Origin: Arsenophonus sp052171895
Lineage (GTDB): Bacteria > Pseudomonadota > Gammaproteobacteria > Enterobacterales > Enterobacteriaceae
Reading direction: 5' to 3'
Assembly: GCA_052171895.1 (NCBI GenBank)
Contig: JBQMRN010000005.1
Coordinates: 117,598 to 181,597 of the forward strand
Length of the DNA: 64,000 bases
The position numbers were made by a program, and so were the translations under genes. The notes under the pieces are model-generated. The model was not told the origin of the DNA. It was given only the letters and a program-made list of their open reading frames with translations, and did not search any database. Below are positions 61,776 to 64,000 of the stretch, in pieces. The number at the start of each line of letters is the position of its first letter. The first letter of the stretch is position 1.

Positions 61776-62880
61776 TCTATCAAGAAGATAGTATGATTTT
61801 TAGGATAATTCAGCTTTAACTTTTAACTAATCTCAATCTTTCATAGACTGCAATAGAGTTTTATTACCCAATACTAATTGGAGTAATTCCTAATTGTACA
61901 ACCAAATATATCAATACAGAGTGATTTTAAGCTATTCACCAGAATAAAAATGATGTCTTGCACCCAAGCTTTTATACACCCATTAAATTCAACCACTCGA
62001 CTATAACCATTCGTTTGAGGATGCCATAAGCTGGCTAAAGGTAAGTGTTCTATAACAAGTTCTCTACACAAACTGGCAAATTCATGTTTTTCTGTGCATG
62101 AAGGGTTTCGTAGATAAAAAATGGGATCTGTAAATTCTTTGCCATTATCTGTAAGTAATCAATGGATAGCCATGGAATATGCTCGCTTAAGATCACGTAA
62201 GAAGCGTCGAGCATTAGCCGCGGTCTTAACCTTTATAAAAACGGATAAAAACCTATCAAGTTGCGCGATCTATACCTACAAAAAGATAACGTCGTGAAGT
62301 TTCGTTTGGTATTTATGGAAGATATTTTATATCTACTACATGCAGATAACCAAGATCATAGCTTTTAAACGCTTTATGCTTCAGGTTCATGGCTTGCTTG
62401 GGTACTTCCCTCCTTCCTTGGCTCATTTCACATAAATTCCTCACTCCGTGCCTGCATAAGAAGCGATCGATCCAAGCTAGATCGAGATACAAGGGGGTTC
62501 AGGAATTTATGTACTATCTGCCAGCAGATCCTCGATAGGGAAAATAGTTTTTCGAAGCAAAACAACTAAGGCTTTCTGACCTGGCGATATCGTCCGTCCT
62601 CATCTGCAAACGATGAGGAATATGACTGTAATCATCAACATCATCTCATTTTTATCCTTTAGAAAAGGTAAGTTCGGATATCCCATAACGCTTAGCCAAA
62701 GTAAACGTAGACTCTTTGCTAGTCTCAATAGCAGCAGTGATTTTAGGTGTTGTAGTTGCTTGACGATATAGCATCATCATCATGATGTTTTGGCATCAAC
62801 TATATCCATCAGTAGCCATCCTTGCCATGAATAAAGATATGCCGCCGAGGATCTATATAATGATATTGGTCCAAATACTT
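61776..62880 (-). mobile_element. IS481-family insertion sequence, degenerate, upstream of thrS
   Basis: Aligns along its length with the copy in recJ. The C-terminal transposase part is open over 65 codons (62071-61874): CRELVIEHLPLASLWHPQTN, then SRVVEFNGC and a SLKSLCIDIFGCTIRNYSN block, corresponding to LC..LGIEHR...PRHPQTNGM.ERFNGR...L..Y...YN..LP. The N-terminal region (from about 62850) is readable only in pieces. Its ends correspond to GAAGATAGTATGATTTTTAG on the left and a TCTATATAATGATATTGG end on the right. Inactive. Confidence 0.75.
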
Positions 62881-63179
62881 AGCTGCAAATATTACTATCA
62901 TGCAAGTCTAATTAACAGATTAAGTCTTGCATAATAAGAATAAACTGCTAAAAAATCAATGATGAAATAATTTTTAGCTAGTTAAATTTTTATTAATTAA
63001 TATAATTTAAATTTATTTTTATAAAACTATAGAATATCAATCTAAACCTAGATTAGTTTTTGCTGAAATTTTATTAAAATTGAAGCAATGTAATTTTAGT
63101 AAAAAATTTTTATATTAAAACTATTATCAATTTTTATTATAATTAATGATTAATACCTATTAAATTATAAGCCTTTTTA
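62881..63179. other. Very AT-rich stretch without gene
   Basis: Runs of A and T, no readable protein block. It separates the IS481 relic from the transglycosylase relic. Confidence 0.4.
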
Positions 63180-63630
63180 ATTATCTAAAGATAGCACGAG
63201 GGGGATGCACCTATGTATTCGCCTGTTTTGTTTGAATGTATTGATAAAACTTTTTTGCTGTCAGCTTATTAATTTTATCGATTGCAACATGACTATTTTA
63301 TCAAAATTTCGTTAATACTTCGCCAGGGCGTATTAACATATGCAACCACAGTTGCATAAAAAAATACTTTTATATTACTAATACAAAGTAAATAATTATT
63401 TTGAATAAAACGAATATAACTAGTTTCTACATCAATATTGATTGCCGGATCTTTAAATTAATTCGTTATATGGGTTGCCACCCTGCTTTACCTTGTAACC
63501 AATATGCGTCATAATTAGCAGTAGAAGGCTTCACTTATATAGACCTATTGCATTGGATCACTCACTGCATTAACCTGAAAATTAGATTCCACTTTAATAA
63601 TTGTTCTAATTAAGTTTTCATCTATAGCAT
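63180..63630 (-). pseudogene. Lytic transglycosylase (MltC/EmtA type), truncated by IS256
   Basis: These outer-membrane lipoproteins cut peptidoglycan glycan strands. The minus strand reads AIDENLIRTIIKVESNFQVN then AVSDPMQ (63630-63545), with the catalytic Glu in KVESNF, then DPAINIDVETSYIRFIQNNY (63450-63390), a VVAYVNTPWRSI-like block (63345) and KINKLTAKKFYQYIQTKQAN (63275-63215). This is the MltC-type C-terminal order (DE.LI.AI...ESAFNPYAVS....G..., DP..NIDIG..YL..L, AYNGG.G..LR.F, AI..IN.L....VY..L...). Frameshifts occur, and sequence upstream of residue A in AIDEN is replaced by an IS256 end at 63631. Confidence 0.7.
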
Positions 63631-64000
63631 GAGTTATGCTCATTTCTCGTGTATGGAATTTCTGAGATACTGGCCGGCCTATCCTGATGATTGATTTCAT
63701 GAATGATTTCATATCATTGATATGATATACCATGAAAAGTCTAGCCTACAGATATCTGCAAAACTAGATATTAGCCATGATCCATTAACATGAACTCATT
63801 TGTAATGGTGTCCAGTAGCTCATAGCGACCACCCCACCGCCGTTTTAAGGCTTAGCTTGAATCAATTACTACTACAACATGCTAAAACGCCGCCTTGTCG
63901 ACACGGGCGTCCCACATAGCATCATCCGTAGTAATGGTTATTTGCCACAGCGAACTATACAGACTGATATTTGTGATGTTAAGATTAAAGTGCCTAAGAT
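63631..64000 (+). mobile_element. IS256-family insertion sequence, 5' part, cut by window end
   Basis: The terminal repeat GAGTTATGCTCATTTCTCG begins at 63631. About 160 bases later the plus-strand transposase N-terminus appears: ELICNG, then TGVPHSIIRSNGYLPQRTIQ followed by TDICDVKIKVPK at the window end, matching IS256 proteins (NG..P.R.IQT..GDVEIKVPK.RDRSG). Orientation is opposite to the A, B and D copies. Stops occur earlier in the frame, so it is also decaying. Confidence 0.75.

Noticed and set aside
61764..61791. Hairpin CTATCTTC...GAAGATAG upstream of thrS as a ThrRS operator arm
   Set aside because: The right arm aligns with the end of the other IS481 copy (GAAGATAATCTGG near 39570), so it is IS sequence and the symmetry is probably chance.

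Overview
The window looks like a chromosomal segment of an AT-rich, host-restricted insect symbiont of the Enterobacterales. An Arsenophonus-like bacterium (Morganellaceae) is my best guess: the intact proteins are gammaproteobacterial and gene order matches enteric bacteria, but intact housekeeping genes sit as islands among long tracts of broken genes and insertion sequence (IS) remnants. This is inferred from protein similarity recognised by eye, base composition and synteny; I ran no search.

Positions 1-22091 hold a decayed prophage that runs off the left edge. Almost every gene has stops and frameshifts, yet the order can be read: large terminase, portal, prohead protease and HK97-type capsid, connector and closure proteins, then a Mu-like contractile tail (sheath, tube, tape measure, gpN, gpP, gp45, gp46, gp47, gp48 types), tail fibre, an inverted fibre-assembly gene and a Gin/Hin-type DNA invertase. 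A family 3 glycoside hydrolase relic and an AlpA-like regulator relic follow, and the tract ends at a tRNA-Arg(UCU) gene, a typical integration site.

Positions 22281-34854 contain folD with a ybcJ relic, an IS481 relic, cysS divergent from a ppiB relic and intact lpxH, an IS256 relic, an IS1595-like relic, and the pair tsaC-aroE. Positions 34919-44490 contain IS256 and IS91 relics, recJ split by an IS481 copy, intact dsbC, an xerD relic and a nested set of IS256 ends. Positions 44713-52800 hold nlpC and the arn operon (arnB relic, arnC, arnA, arnD, arnT, arnE, arnF), which modifies lipid A with aminoarabinose. The first gene, arnB, is degraded, and arnD and nlpC each carry a frameshift at a poly-T tract.

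Positions 54443-61597 carry the conserved thrS-infC-rpmI-rplT-pheM-pheS-pheT-ihfA cluster on the minus strand, complete with the AUU start of infC and the pheM leader/attenuator. The right edge holds another IS481 relic, an mltC/emtA-type transglycosylase relic and an IS256 copy inserted into it.

The overall picture is ongoing reductive evolution: recombination genes (recJ, xerD), a peptidyl-prolyl isomerase and mobile DNA are being lost, while translation, folate, shikimate, lipid A and periplasmic disulfide functions are kept. I found no CRISPR array and no clearly new system. The most unusual signals are the poly-T frameshifts in otherwise intact genes, the altered active-region motif of TsaC, and the inverted IS256 ends around an unidentified duplicated segment.
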